Shown here one piece after another: positions 40,917 through 55,074 of a stretch of 64,000 bases of DNA (its first letter is position 1; every line of letters begins with the position of its first letter). The DNA comes from Liolophura sinensis. Taxonomy: Eukaryota; Mollusca; Polyplacophora; Chitonida; Chitonidae. The stretch spans positions 43,705,116 through 43,769,115 of the forward strand of contig NC_088301.1 of the NCBI RefSeq assembly GCF_032854445.1, written 5' to 3'. Under the pieces are notes generated by a model. The model did no database searches and was not told where the DNA came from. It was given only the letters and a program-made list of their open reading frames with translations. The translations under genes and the position numbers were made by a program.

Positions 40917-40989
40917 TTCTGGCACAATAAAGGGGCCACCACTAAATATTTATTCTGGCACAATAAAGGGGCCACCACTAAATATTTAT
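40917..40989. repeat. Perfect 36-bp tandem duplication
   Basis: Two adjacent identical copies starting TTCTGGCACAATAAAGGGGC. The duplication adds whole codons to an open frame here, but no protein is recognised. Confidence 0.93.
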
Positions 40990-41904
40990 TCACCTCAACA
41001 TACATATTTTATCTGAATTCATCTGAATTTGTACTAATTACAAACCAAAAAGGGTTAAACTTCCCCCAAATCAAAAAAAGTCAAAAACGGTAAAACGCTT
41101 ATATTATTTATGGACGACACATTTTCACGCATAAGGCGTATTGGTTAACGAAACGTATTTTTGAAGTTATTTTGCGGTTTTCCCGAGACACAAAAATCAA
41201 GCTATATACGCATGCGCTTATCCCCATTAGCGCGTAAGATTTTCAGGTCACAGCTAAACCGGGGGAACAAGTTATCTATGACAATTCAGGAACTCCCTTC
41301 AATTAAGTTCACTCACAGAATGATCAGAGAGCCTTGATTTTAAAAAAACCTACCTGTGTTCGTTATTGCACATAACTGCATTCAAAAGAACTGCGTATGA
41401 CTAAAAGGATTGGTTTGTAACAACTATTTGCTATGCATTTTTTTTTTTTTTTTTGCAGAAGACCAGATCGTTCCCAATGTCCGTTTTCATTCGATATATA
41501 GAATTCCCTATGCCGATAAGGCAATGCAAAGAAGAATAAAAAGGTCGATGCGTTCTCAGCTTATTTTTAATGCACAATATTTTTCTGTGTACACAATACA
41601 TTCATGTTTGGTTAATTTTTAGCATGGATTGATCTAACAGCTCTAAATAGAAAATACATCACCTAAATGATTGCTACGGTACAACTGAGCATTTCTTGGG
41701 ATATTTAACAATAATTACATCCTTTTTCAATTTAGGTGTGTAGTCTAGAAATTGATGCTAACGTGTTTCTCTGCTGCATAGAAGCAGTTAAATTGCAACT
41801 AACGTACAGCGCGGCAGTATATGTTCAGCAAGCTGATGATTATCTCCCCTTGTATAAGACTTTAATCCCTTTAGCTCCGGCTACACATAATTCCTACACA
41901 AACA

Positions 41905-41911
<7 letters not shown>

Positions 41912-41963
<52 letters not shown>
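41912..41963. repeat. TA dinucleotide microsatellite
   Basis: About 25 TA units following an ACATACATA leader. Confidence 0.97.
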
Positions 41964-41966
<3 letters not shown>

Positions 41967-42686
41967 GCTTACTTCTAAATAAATGATATATAATAGCAGA
42001 TTATAACGCAAAATGATCATACTTCAGTGCAAGTTTTGGAGTTGCTAGGTACACTTTTAGCCCTATTCATCCGGCATGATCGTCTAGATAAGACTATATG
42101 GTGGTTCATCAGAATGGTTCTCTCAAATGCAAGTGACATAAGACTTATTACCACAAGTGATTAAGAAACCTTCAAACTTTTAGTAATGTATGGAAATCTC
42201 CTTTATATCATCTGTGTCATTCCTGTGGAAGTGATATCTTTTCACCAATATCAATGACCTACATTCGAGATCTTCTGTGAGATCATCGGAACAAAAACAA
42301 AACCCGAAGCTGCGTATTTGCCCCCACATCAGGATGCACAGCGTTGACCGTATTGAGGTAAACTGAAGTAACTATCAGTCAAAAAGAAAAAAAAATGCTG
42401 AAGGACCTTATAAACTGTATGGAAGATTATTTTGGCGACAATGCTGAATTACGTAGGGCTATATGAATTCATCCAAACACCTACTCGTCCACCAGGTTGG
42501 TGCATCTTTGAAGATCTGCCTTTATGATAAGGATCATTATGGACGCGTATAGGATTTTCTGGTCAATACAGAAGTTACATTTCAGCGTAAAATAACGTAT
42601 GCACCAGAGCCAGATCAGAGGAGAACCTCTGATTTCGCTATGGCATACATAACAACTTCTTGTGAATACTGATACGTGTATGAAAT

Positions 42687-45600
42687 CTAGTGTGATTTGC
42701 CGTGTAGGTGGCGCTCGTGGTGCTCTTTGTGACGGCAAACTATGACGGGTACTGGGGAATGATGTGCGACATAGTCACTAGTGGACCCGACGAGAGTGCG
42801 GCGCAACGTGCCCATTCCCCGACATCCGGTGATGATCATGGAAGCGCCTTCATCACGGCATACCTTCACGATTGCCTCCCCTGGCTTCCCATGAACGCTT
42901 TTCACGTCGGCGTGTTCATGAATCTGAAAATGAGACGGCTTCCGGTTAAGAACTGTCACCGTAACAAATACAAAGACGGGCAAACTGGCATAACTGATGT
43001 ATAAGGGGCCTAGCTGACGTGTAAGGACCATACTGGTAAAGAACGAATGGTTTCGGCAATTTTCAGATATGTCGTGTCATGTGTACACCAAAAGGGAAAT
43101 TATGCACATTATTCCTAAGCCTATAAAAGGTCACTCCTCGAAAAGCCCCAAACAGTGAAAGTAGGCCTATAAACATATTTATGACCAGGTTGGCTTTGGA
43201 CAGGGCGACAAGACACATGTACGATGCAATGACTAACTACAACAATCAACCTATGACTATACTCTGTACCACATCAATACCTCACAAAATACCAGTTGAA
43301 AGGTTTACAGACATCTGCTGCACATTCGTCTCGGGAAATGGTCACACCATATATTATTAGAAAAATATTGTAGAATAATCGAATTAAAAGACTACGTTAT
43401 CAACTTATGAATTCATCCATACACCAACGTATGTCCTCGGTCTACTTTCACAAGTTTTATGACATTATATATAAACCACTAAAAGCTACGTGAAAAAGGA
43501 TGTGCACGGTTTCTGTGAGATGTGACATTAATTTAATCCTCACGACCATACGTTACTCTCCCGGACCCCCTCTTCCAAAGTATTAACAACACAAAGTCAA
43601 GCGCATTTACTATGGTGACACATATCTTCCCACTATATGTTGTCATGGAAATTTCCACATGCAGATGCATATACATGTAACTACTGCTTAATTTCGCAAA
43701 TGTCCCAGAAAAGCCCTCAAGCCGTACGCCCTGTTTTACGTCGAACTGGCTTTGCAATCATCGCAGATCATAATTGCAATCGTTAGCTGTACAACTCCAC
43801 ATAAACTTATATCACAGCATCAGAACATGAAAGGAAAATAAACGCAATTGGCTGCTTTATTGATTACAAACCCGCCAACAAAGAGTGTAGTGGGATGGGC
43901 GAATTATCAGATGGAAAACCTGATCCATATGTACATTTATATGTCTACATGAATTTGTCATGAACAGGATAGTGGTAAGGTTAAAAATTAAACGTCCATA
44001 TCCTTAAACTTATATGCAAATACTTCACACATATTCTGTTTGTATGTATGTATGAATGTATGCTTGGGGATTTATGTCGTTCTTAAAAAATTTTCAGTGA
44101 TGTGACGACCAGGAGTCACTATGTGTGGTAGATATACTGTGTCTTTTTGTGGCAGGGCGAGTTCATGTGGCCAAAGTGCCCCACCCAGTCACATTATACT
44201 GACACTGGGCAAACCAGTCCTGTTTCCTTGTTCTAGCCTCTCAATGCTGAGCCCCACACGAGGCAGCAACAAGTACCAGTTTTACAGTCTTTGGTATGAC
44301 CCGACCCAGGTTTGACCCTAGGTCTCCCCGGCCGATTTCAAGGCGGACGTTCTACCATTAGGCCACCTAAACGGTCTATGCTGTTTGTAATACTCACGCC
44401 GTGTTTTTCTAATAAGCTTTGGAATTTGTCAAAAAGTGCCTTCAATTTTTGCTCCTCTTCTTTCATCATGGATGTTGCAGAACCATCGGTGGGAACGGAC
44501 TCTGAAAGAAATAGAATATTGTCATGATACAAATCGGTTCATTTTAAGATTGGTTTCCATATTTTCGTGTTTAGTTTCAATAACAAAACTAACACACGTA
44601 TATGTAATAAAAACAGTCATGTTTGTTAACGTGTCTATAACATCTTAATATGGTATAGTGACACTGTGCAAGATTTTCTGCATGGTATATGCACGCGGGA
44701 GTTACATGCTTGCCTTCTAGAATCCACATTTAGCAATTCTGTGATTTATTCAATTATAGCATCTAGAAGAAAGACATACATAGAGAACCAAATCGGTGAG
44801 GTGTACTGTATATGTAAGGTATTCGAAAATGATGCATTGATAAATGTATATGTGGACTTAATATATATTGTACATAATATATATATAATGGAGACTTGTC
44901 ATGCATTCATCATCACATCTACCGGTCACAAAACATATATATTACATAGTTCGTATATAGCTTACATAGTATACACCAATCCACTGGAGTCAACATTACA
45001 TCGTACATCTATGTTAATACCAACCCCAGACGACTTACCTATCTAACCACAGAACAGAATACCTTTTTGTGACGCATTTAATTTATAAGAACTCGTACAG
45101 TTAGTAATGATAAGCTGGACTGGATTAAGAACACTTGAGGAGCAAAGAATTTAAAAGTGCACTCAACATCGTCTAGAATATATTTACAACGTTGAATGCA
45201 TATAGATTTACACAAATAGTTATATACTTACTAGAGTGTATCACGTGATGGTATTCAGGGCAATGAACCAATAAAACTCTATCATTCTTCATGTGGACAT
45301 TGTCGGCGTACCCTGGAATCAATGGCACGAAAGTATCTCTATACAAACAAAAACACTTCAACGGGAGTTTAATATACTGGGACTATGATAAACCCATTAA
45401 TAATTCGCTTTTACGATAAGATAACTGTATACTTCTGTTTTATGCATGTGGTCTTTTCCAACTAACTTTAGATCCAATAATACATACATCACCACATGTA
45501 TATACGGTATATACAATCTGAATACACACATGTATAATACATGATCAGAAATCTATATATCTCATATGTTACAACGACATAAGGATCCAGTTTAAGTTGT

Positions 45601-48600
45601 CTATATATCTAGCGATAAGGGCTGACAATAACCAAGTTATATAGCCTTGTTTGTCGACCTGCGTTATCTTATTCAGATAACTGAGTGATATATGCCTTGT
45701 GGATTTTACGGCCTGATACAAACCTGTCACTGTATGGTAGAGGCGTTTTACATCATGGACTGCACAGTCCGTACTATATACTGGGGTAAGTGACACCCGA
45801 ACTTACCGATATAGAGTACATGTACTCTGACAATGAACACTCAACTCAAAATAAGGTTATACTGTCTGTCACAAAATCATAGAAAAAGACACCATTTCGT
45901 GTGCAAAATACATGCCTGGCAGAATTGGGAGAGAGGACAATGTAAAGTTTCAACTCTTTGCGCGCGCGTGCATGCGTGTGTCTACGCGTAAAAAACGACT
46001 GTATAAATTTAACCTACATATGTAAACAATCAGGAAAACCTTCACAGTAAAATCGCGATTTAAACGTGGGTCTGTATACAAAGGTCGAAGGTATTTTAAT
46101 GCATAACATGTTAAAGAGTTGATATGAAGACAAACTATCTGATAAAGTTTAATTCCTCATATCTAATAATGAACTTTACTTCGAAAGTTATAAGCATCCA
46201 CTTCCAACAAGAGTAAACTACCTGACGTAGTCCTTCCATGCACGTGACTCGCACGTATATAACGTCTCAAATATATTACCAACATCAAGCCTATATTCCA
46301 TGAGTCGGTTTATGACATGCACCACCTTACCGCATGGTTCTGGGCTGACAAGATTCAATATCAAGACGAACTACAATCATACAGACTGTAATAGAGCTGT
46401 CAAGTGAAAAAGAACCCACAGTAAAACAGAAGAAAAGAACTAGTGACCAAGAAAGAAATTCGTTTTACGTTAAGTATAAGTATATAACTGTGATTTGTTT
46501 ATGAGTATGAATAAATATTGCTGAAGTTTTTCATTTTATTTCACAGAAAAAGATTTGAACAGAAAAAAAAGAAAGAAACGAAAAAAAAAAACAACAAAAG
46601 ATGAAAAAAGAAAAAGAGAAGAGGAAAATCCCCCCTCCTCCACCCAAAGAAGTGAGCAAAATGAAATAAATGTAATGGACAAAACACATAAAACTGGGTG
46701 TTGGGAGAAACAAGAGAAAACATTAACAAACTGTGAGGGAGCTTTCATCACAGTTTGTTTATTTTTGATTTCTTATGATTTCCCAAACACCTATTTTTTT
46801 TGTGTGTGTGTTATTTTTTATTTCTTTCATTTTATCTTTATTGTATTATGTAATTCAGCATGTTTTATCGTCCACAGCGAGACGAGGAATGAAGGTAGCT
46901 GTGAAACCTTCGCTGTAGATATATAGCGTGCCGGCAAGTGGGACAAAGCGTGACCAAAAATTGCCACGACAACTTCACGCATGTGCGAAGTCGTCCGGGG
47001 AATGCGTGGCGATGCGGGAAGACAGCGGGAACTCTGTGTGTCATGCGTGACATTGCGGGACAATGCAGTACGTTAGACGTGAACAATGCGCGAATAATAC
47101 TTAACCTATGCGTAAACAAGTAGTGCCATTGCGCGTCAATGCGTGCCAATACGGTCCACTTTAACTTACGCGTGTACAATGCGCGTACAGGGCGCAAACA
47201 CGGCTTCACGCTCCGCTGTGTACCACCGAAATAGAACGCCTTACCACGACGTACTGCGTGGCATTGCCGGGACAAAAATTGTGCAAGTGTCAAGGTGGCA
47301 TATGGCGTGTATGTAGTACGCAGGTATTCATCAACAGATTTCTTGCACAAATAATACCTGAACTCTCTGCCAACAGGAATGCAATATGGCCAAATTCAGG
47401 AGAGTATAGCTACACATCACACTATAAGGCGACCTACATACTCTGACATGCAAAAAAAAAGAAGGCTCGTGTTGACACACTGGTGTTTAGATTTCAAGGG
47501 CTTTATCCGAAAGCCGACTTCTAAAAAAAATAAAAACGACATGATCGATACTACACGGTAACATGGTAAGGGACTATGTTGCCAAGGAACAAACGTGTTC
47601 ATGCTCTTCTTGATGACGTAACATACACCGTCACTTGACCCAGATCACAGTCCATTAAAGAGTGAAGCCGAAAAAGACGTGCAGATTTATATGCAGACAT
47701 TATAAAAGCATGTATAGAATATACGATCTTCGGTGCCAGTAATACTATCAACATTAAAATTTGTTGACCCTACGTACTTTATACGTGCTCGGTCTTCCAA
47801 TAAACCATTTCTCATCCAATAAAAACTGGCCTAAGAAATATATCGTATAAAAATCATTAAATTAAGCTAAAGAATACTAAATAGTTGCTTTTTGTCCCCA
47901 ATAATGCATACATTACGTTAGAAAGCTAACGGTGCCCTCAGTATCTGTCTTGCTCTTTGATCGGTGTTTTACGTCAACTTGCTGTACCTTAATTCATGGC
48001 ATAAACTATGAAATACCTTTTGGCGCGAAATAAAGGTGGTATGGGTGCTTCACTATTAATAGGTATACTGAAAATTGATAGACCGAGACCACAACGAGTA
48101 TGGACCCAACAACCTCAAAGATCGCAAGAATCACATGTCAACAGTCTATACATACCATTCAGCAAATAGTTACAATCCTCATTCCATACAATACAAACCA
48201 CTGAATGCGGCTGGTAAAAAGCAGTATCTCTAAATGTTAAGTATACGCGAAACGAAAAACCCGCACATTACATAATGAGAAATTGCCCTGGCTTCGGAAT
48301 TTATTTTCCATTGGCTTCTGGGCCAAACGAAGGTATATAAGCACCTCAGGTGAAGCAGGTTTATAAATAAGAGCATGGTTACATGAAAATGCAAGAGATC
48401 ACAAAAGAGGCACAAATTTGTAGTCTTTGCCGTCGGAACCCGTGCTCAAGAGACCTGTGCGGCATTGGTTGGCACCTATAACCACATCAAGTTCAAAAGC
48501 TCTTAGGCAAGAAGGTTATGCTGGTATTGTAGTGTTGACATCATGAAAAAGCAATATACATGACAGAAAGGGACATAACTCTCTAATGTTTCGCCCATCG

Positions 48601-49735
48601 ACAGCCGAGATTCGTTTTCAACTGGCTTTTTTGTAAATGGAAGGTAGCCTACAAAAGCACCTTAAGATTAAAAACATCAAACGGTTCTGTAAAATTCTAC
48701 GGACTGGCTGTCGGACGGACGGTGAGCCGGCGTATCAAACGCATACTTCTAAAGTAAGAATCATGGCTAATACGTTCCGCTATAAATATCCAATGTTTAA
48801 TACTCATCTGGGGCACGTATTATGTACACTGACACACTAAAACCAAAACAATATCCTGTGGACTCGTTAATCGGGCATCTATTCACGACAATCAGTTATC
48901 CATTCACGACAATCAGCCCTGCATTGAGAGTGCCACGCCCTGTTTAACCTTAAATATTTTTTTTACCGACCCCCATATATTCTATTTTAATCCAAGCAGA
49001 CGGGATGACAATTTTAAACATCTACACATTTTTATTTCCTTGATTTGCCAATCGAGCTATACTAATAGCCTATACACTACTAAGTATATAATGTCCAAAT
49101 TCATGGCATATAAAGATCTCAAATGATATGTGCTAGAATTGACACTAAATGCCCATATATCTAGCACACAGGTATCTAATATAATTTACTAACATAGGCA
49201 TGCATCTTACAGTACAATTCAACTAAGGGCTTATAAAGTTTACCTAGATGCTTTCAAATCACATCATAACGTAATTAACATTGTTGCTTACATTTATATC
49301 TCACAAAAACATTAATTAGGATTTTTTTAAAAGTGAACATCATATACATAATGTGAACTGTGGACCATTCAGTGTATCCCAAAGCTCATGAATATAGTGG
49401 TGTGAACACGGAATACTGTATATTATATATGTACTATATATCTTATAGTACTGTCAGTTGGCATATTTTTCTTCCCACGGTGTATTTAAGGTTAATATAG
49501 CGAGGGGTCGTCAGAGTCATGGCCACCCGCTTACAATAAACGAAGGGGCTTACAACCATCTGTTGACAGCGGGGAAAACCGCTGGTAATTATTTTGGGTA
49601 GTACAGAGAATACCTTGATATAGACGCCGAGGCTGAGAACTTACATTCTAGTGCGTACTGAGAATACTCGCTGTCGTCAATAGGGATGAGTACTTTTCGC
49701 TTCTCATCTGACACGGACCCTGGTTGACTGGCCAT
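42687..49735 (-). CDS. USP-C: universal stress protein with His-rich tail, four exons, 170 aa
   Basis: In transcript order the exons are 49735-49645, 45312-45232, 44501-44398 and 42923-42687 (stop TAG). Introns are 4332, 730 and 1474 bp. Intron 1 splits Trp31, intron 2 splits Lys58 and intron 3 is phase 0. Motifs are [11 protein letters not shown] (Asp20), [10 protein letters not shown], a long K/E helix, [10 protein letters not shown], and [15 protein letters not shown], giving G125-2x-G128-9x-G138-S139. The ATP-binding signature is therefore complete, with Cys in place of the usual Thr after the first Gly. The protein is longer than USP-A and B because of a 14-residue N-terminal leader before the first strand and a C-terminal tail after VIVCRH that is rich in His and Lys ([14 protein letters not shown]). 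The acceptors and donors are all consensus. No signal peptide is seen, so it is probably cytosolic. A tRNA-headed SINE ends within about 15 bp of the exon 3 donor. Confidence 0.92.
44085..44385 (-). mobile_element. Second tRNA-headed SINE family, ending next to USP-C exon 3
   Basis: On the - strand the sequence starts with TTTAGGTGGCCTAATGGTAG (box A-like), then a CGTCCGCCTTG segment, then CTAGGGTCAAACCTGGG (box B-like), as in a tRNA gene. A long unrelated body follows to about 44085. The body differs from the ACGGCGTAAAAC family, so it is a separate SINE. It sits in USP-C intron 3, with its head about 12-15 bp from the exon 3 donor (44397). Confidence 0.72.
46920..47300. repeat. Degenerate repeat rich in ATGCG/GCGTG words
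   Basis: Compared with its AT-rich surroundings this patch in USP-C intron 1 is GC-richer and dense in words such as AATGCGTG, CATTGCGGGACAATGC and AATGCGCG. No fixed period could be set by eye. The open frame read through it on the - strand (161 codons) has no recognisable domain and is probably a by-product. Confidence 0.5.
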
Positions 49736-50384
49736 CTTTGGAGATACGCCGGGCGGAGGAAGCTAGATCGTCAAACCGTTCAGTCTTTCGGAAATGCTAC
49801 GACTCTGACAGAGTTCACCAGTGTAATCGCATGTGCACGAGAATCTAGCCTGTCCCAGATCGACCCCGACTCACAGCGAGTCTCCCAGACGACCTTGACC
49901 TTTCTAGAGCGTTGACCGCCTTAAAATGCTGGTAACGCTCGAGACACGTGACCTCAACATCAAGCCGGCTGCTGTTTTCCTTGTAAAACTATATATACTG
50001 AACGTTCAGTGTGCTAAAGTCTTTTTTTTCTCTCTGCACAATCATCCGATACGCTATAGTAGCCATGTGGAAAGCAGTCTCGCGCTGTTTCGTGCAGCTG
50101 ATATTTTTTGTTTCTTTGGCGCAGGCAAACGCACGGCTGTTTATTTAATATTCAGACTGTATTCATGTATAGTTCGCGTGGCATTCAACACGTGCGCCGA
50201 ATACCTGACAGAGGTAAAAGTATAATGTTGTTTTGCGCGGGTAACAGTGTGTCATCTGTTGCGGTTTTTGTGAAATAATTTATTACAAATGATTAATGTT
50301 TAGCCTACCTCTAAGGGCATGTTATGCATGTGTGTACATCAGGTCTAACAATTGTACCCCTCTTACCACCCGGGACTTATATAT

Positions 50385-50425
50385 TTATTTATTTATTTGA
50401 TTGATGTTTTACAGATAGTCCCAGT
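50385..50425 (-). mobile_element. SINE tail fragment
   Basis: On the - strand a CTGTAAAACATCAATCAAAT word is followed by AAATAAATAAATA, which fits the 3' end of the ACGGCGTAAAAC SINE. Short, so uncertain. Confidence 0.5.
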
Positions 50426-53400
50426 TATACGTATCAGCATTTACCTATCATGGATTAAATGTGTTCAACTATTTGTGTACTTTTCTGTGTTATGAATTAC
50501 CACGCTTACACTGCTCTGGAAAGCAGACGTCCGCTGCCACACACACACATACATACATACCGCTCTAGAAGAGAATTCTGTTTATGGATGTATTAGGAAA
50601 TCAGATCGACTTTAGACACACACATTCCCCGACCCTCTGCACTAACATGTCATCATCTGTACGTACTTGTGACTTATAGCTGCGTTTCAGTCCTATGAGT
50701 TAAGTAAATAACACCGCGTTTAAGTAATTAAGTATGCTTTAGAAAATACTATATTCTTCATGTTGTAACACGGAATTCGCGGCGTGAAAAGGTCAACGTC
50801 CGCAAAGTTTAAAGCGCGGCATATGTTAGGCCTCTTCTAATAATAGTGATGTGCTGCTATGACAACAGAATCTTATTATAACTGTTAGAGAAATTGTGTG
50901 GAAGTGTAGGCCTACTGCGCTTCTTTATCGCGTATATATCTCGTTGTCCATACTGATTAATTCAGTATATTGTCACCTTTCTGTATGCGTAATTAGTGAG
51001 TGGAAAGATCATGGTACTATATGATACAATTGCCGCATGTATATGTAGAGAACGGCGTTTCTTGCTCAATTGAAGCATTGTCCTTAGTGAAGCCCACCGT
51101 GCAATACGCCATTTAATCATTGATGGCTGCCGCTTTTGGTCAGGAGATCTGTCATGATGGTAGCTAGAAAAGGGCGGTGGTTGCGCTATTGTCTCCTGCT
51201 CTGCATGCTTCTTTCCACTTATAAATCCTGGCCACAATCATATTCGGTGCTAAACGCCAAATAATCATATAAATCACAATGAGGTTGTGAGCCCTGCATG
51301 AAATCCATCTGTTTTCTTCCAGGAGTTCAGCAGAGTAACACACTCACACACATTGTACGACATTGTAAAGGTATACTATACGCGGACCTGAATAGTGTAA
51401 CCTATTTGCGTGCGTTACCGAACAATATATGTATCCCTGTGCTGACAACTTGCTCGAATTCAAGGTGAACTGCCGATTTTAGCTGTCTTCTCTGCATGAA
51501 CAACCTCTTTTAATCGGCTGCTTGAGGCAAACAAACTACTTGCACTGCTCGGTGGTTGACAAGTGCTTGCATTCTATATTGTGCATTTTTAGTGAATGGT
51601 CTGGAACGTCTCATTGATGTCCTAGGGCACATTGTAGGGATAATACTTGCTCTCTTCAAAGAGTTTATTGTAGCTAGATGCTAAAAATAATTGAGTAATG
51701 ACATTTCCAATGAACCCGTTAGACTTCAGTCTTTTCCCCAATTTATCATAGTTGTACAGTCTTTACATAGGTAATATATCTGACGTACATACCGATTCTT
51801 GTTTTCTCTTAGATGTACAAATGAAAGATTACAGAACAGCTGTCAAAATTGAACCACATGCCTTGCACCTGTATGCATTTACTTGATATGCAAACACATG
51901 TATCTATGTAAACCATCTGCATTTGTGAAATCTGAAAGTAACAAAGCGTAACTGTGCACGTTACCCTGGAGAATAACAAATATGCATATGGCATTTAAAT
52001 GATACTACTTAAGCCAATATATAAATTCGTATTAAATCGGTGTGTGTTAAAAGGCAGTTTAATTTGAGATGGATCTAGACTATATATAGACCTACGGTGT
52101 TGCTCAGCAAACAGTTATCATGATTATCTTTGGTAACTAGCAGGGCCTATCACAGAATATCTTCTCTCTAAAGTAAACACATGTTGAAAAGTTTTACCAG
52201 TATAAAGCTCTACAATTATCAACGCCTCGGTAGACAGCAGTGGAAATTCATTGATCTACATAGATGCATAGTCCCTCATTATTCATTTTGTCCTAGACAA
52301 AAGCTGTCTTACAAGACAAACATGAAAAGCACACTTCATATAGGTAAATTTGAAATCAATCCATCTGTAGATGTATGATCTTACTTCTTTCTGCCTTAAG
52401 AAATACGGAATAAGAGGTCAAAGTGCATCTCGCCATGTACGCGTTAATCATATATGTATACGTTATTATTCATGTATATACAGTCTATTTACTGTCACGT
52501 TTTGTTTTGGAAAAGTCGTGCTTTGGATATGTTAAAGACCACGTTTTCACTCTTTTTCTTGTCAGTTAAGATCAGTATTAAGTCCCATTATTGTTATTCG
52601 TGTCATGGATGAATCCTATTAACCCAAATAAACACTGTAAATGAAACACCTATATACTACACGATCATAGTTCTATGGCCGCTGCAGCTAAATATACTAG
52701 TGTATATATATAGATCTGGGACAGCCCAGAAGTATACCTTGAGGGGACGTGTACCATGCCTGCATACGCCACCATCTATAGTATATAATACAAACACTGT
52801 ATGTTTATGCGAAGGAGTACATGTCGTTTGCATTATCAGAATGCCTATACCCTGCAGGTATAATCAAAACATGTAGTTATATGATGTCTGGAACAATTGT
52901 GTGATTGGAGTCTTTAGTTTATGATGTATGCTATCGTTAATTCTGCGATTTTAAACTCATCAATCTGTCGAGTAATCCTCAACCTAGTAATATCCCCAAC
53001 TTCCATAAACGCCATAACATAAAACCCATAAACATTGGCGATAACGAAGGTGGCCTAAGTTTTTACTGAAACCCGAAAAGTTATCATTTTAACCCCACAT
53101 TAAATGGTTTATAGGACATCATATCTCGCTTAACCAAGATAATAACGATTTAATAAACCATTTAAACATTATATTACGTTTAAGCAAGATGATGTTTACA
53201 TTGAAAAATTGAATCAATGGTTTAAAGTATATCAGTCCTCATTTTGGTTTAAAAGCCACCATGTCGATTACGTAAGATAATAACTGGTTTGAACTATGTT
53301 CAAGAACAACTTAATGACCCCTTGTATAAAAACAAGATAAGATGTCGTTTAATGGCTCTTTTGTGGTGCTCCAGATTTCTTTCAGTGGGAAAACAGGTCG

Positions 53401-54422
53401 GCGATTTGTGCAGCCTTGCAATCTGGTCATGTATAAATAATGCTGAGAATCAGGGACTGTATACGCGTATGTAACTAAACAGAAAGGCAAAGTAATGGCA
53501 GATAATAGAGAACTGTATATGCTTGGTGAGACTGGTTAGCCTGAGTTCATATTGTCCATTTGGATGAGGCATTAAATACATCCAGTTAAACTCCCGAACA
53601 ATTAAGTATTATACATAGCCTACATATACCGGTTGATTGGTGGGGGGGGGGGGGGGCACCCTCTGAAGTGGTCAGCAGTAAATCGGGACATACAGGGGTC
53701 AAAATGGTCAACTTGCTGAAGGCTGTGTCAGCTTGGCAATTGTATATCATTAAATACATGCTTTCAGGGGTGGACATGCATTCATATACACCCACGTATA
53801 GGTCGAGGCACACAAAAACGAACAGAGTTTGACCCGTCCGACCCAGACAAGTCCCAGCGATGAACCCTTCTCGACTTTGACCTCATGTGGTGGCAGAAGT
53901 TCAAGTCTATATCATCGATGGTGTATATACTTAGTATACTGGGTACATGGACCACTACGATAGCCATTGTCAAACAGCCCAATGTGAATTGTTAGCTGCA
54001 TGGGATAGGTAAAATGATATACAAACCTCCTCTGACAGAGAGAATTCGACATGAACTAGTCAAACAGAATATTTTTATTCATTAATCCCATTCGAGCATA
54101 TGTATACAAAGATAAACTGTGTATGGATGATAGTGACATCGAATCATCGAATCCATACATTCACATGCCGTGAGTACATAGATGTATAATTTAATCAGCA
54201 ATAATCAGCAATGTTTCTGTGCGAAAGATATGTATATTATGAAGTTGTGACAAACAATATGAATGCGGAGTAAATGTCAGTAGTGCAATCAATGGACTTT
54301 GACCTATACCTGATATAACATATTAAAAGAGGCTTTATCAGACTAACATATAGACAGCATGAATAGTCTTGCGGCTCACAACTAGAACGAACAATACGTT
54401 CATCTATATATATATATAAGTT

Positions 54423-54425
<3 letters not shown>

Positions 54426-54473
<48 letters not shown>

Positions 54474-54521
54474 TCTGTGTGTGTCCGTGTCTGTGTCTGT
54501 GTGTCTGTGTCTGTGTCTGTG
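54426..54521. repeat. Compound microsatellite (TA then GTGTCT)
   Basis: A TA run of about 22 units is followed closely by a GTGTCT/GTGTCC hexamer-like run. Confidence 0.95.
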
Positions 54522-55048
54522 ATAACCATCTCGGAAAGATATACACAGTAAAAGTAATTTGGGCGTCAAAGCAGGCATTCTTCTACCAGCCGTCAACCAA
54601 AATCAACGTTCCAGGTCAATAATCCACAGCCAATTCCCAAAACAATGTTGAGCACAAACTACCAAAAAACTAAGATAGTACGAAATTAAGACAAAATCAT
54701 GCAAAGAGAAGCAGTTTATAGTTTCCAATGATGGTGGAAAGACACAAGGAATGTATAATAGCCGAATTAATGAAATCAGTGTACAAATCGATCGTGTTCC
54801 ATGCCAGCTTCATAACCAAAATTGGTATCCCAATTGCGCTTTGAATGCAGCTGTTCATGTATCCAGCGCGGTGATTTAATTCTACACGACGAATACACGA
54901 CCGTTAGCTCATGTACAATTTTTGTTGCTTAAGCAATATAACATTAAGCTTAAGAGGTATTGCACCAAGCGACGTTTCTCGGAAACCCCAACATGGACAA
55001 GTGCTGACTTAGGTCTTCAACTGAGCGTGTTGTTCTCGATCAATGGGT

Positions 55049-55074
55049 CAGCATCCCCGGCATCAGCAATCGCA
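55049..55074. repeat. Left arm of a 26-bp perfect inverted repeat bounding the 31-bp array
   Basis: These 26 bases (starting CAGCATCCCCGGCATCAGCA) are repeated exactly, reversed and complemented, at 59152-59177. The left arm abuts the first unit of the 31-bp array. Confidence 0.95.

Larger units (their letters stand above)
38749..42686. other. Intergenic stretch between USP-C and USP-B
   Basis: It holds a SINE, two short tandem duplications and a TA microsatellite (each listed) and no supported gene. The end of the USP-C 3' UTR should lie just left of 42687. Confidence 0.35.
49736..55040. other. Intergenic stretch upstream of USP-C
   Basis: The first 500 bp, GC-richer, should hold the USP-C promoter and 5' UTR. 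The rest is AT-rich with microsatellites and a SINE tail fragment at 50385-50425. I see no supported gene. Confidence 0.35.

Noticed and set aside
42708-43004. 98-codon + strand open frame
   Set aside because: It is the antisense shadow of the last exon of USP-C.
46531-46751. Phe/Ser-rich open frames on the - strand
   Set aside because: They come from a purine-rich low-complexity tract (AAAGAAAG-type) in a USP-C intron.
46865-47350. 161-codon open frame on the - strand
   Set aside because: It covers the ATGCG-rich degenerate repeat and shows no recognisable domain.
48935-49500. Possible MITE with inverted ends
   Set aside because: The shared inverted word (TTAACCTTAAATA) is only 13 bp and AT-rich, without clear target-site duplications.
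53812-53960. Open, GC-richer stretch that looked like an exon
   Set aside because: It is open in one + frame but has no convincing splice sites and no recognisable protein family.
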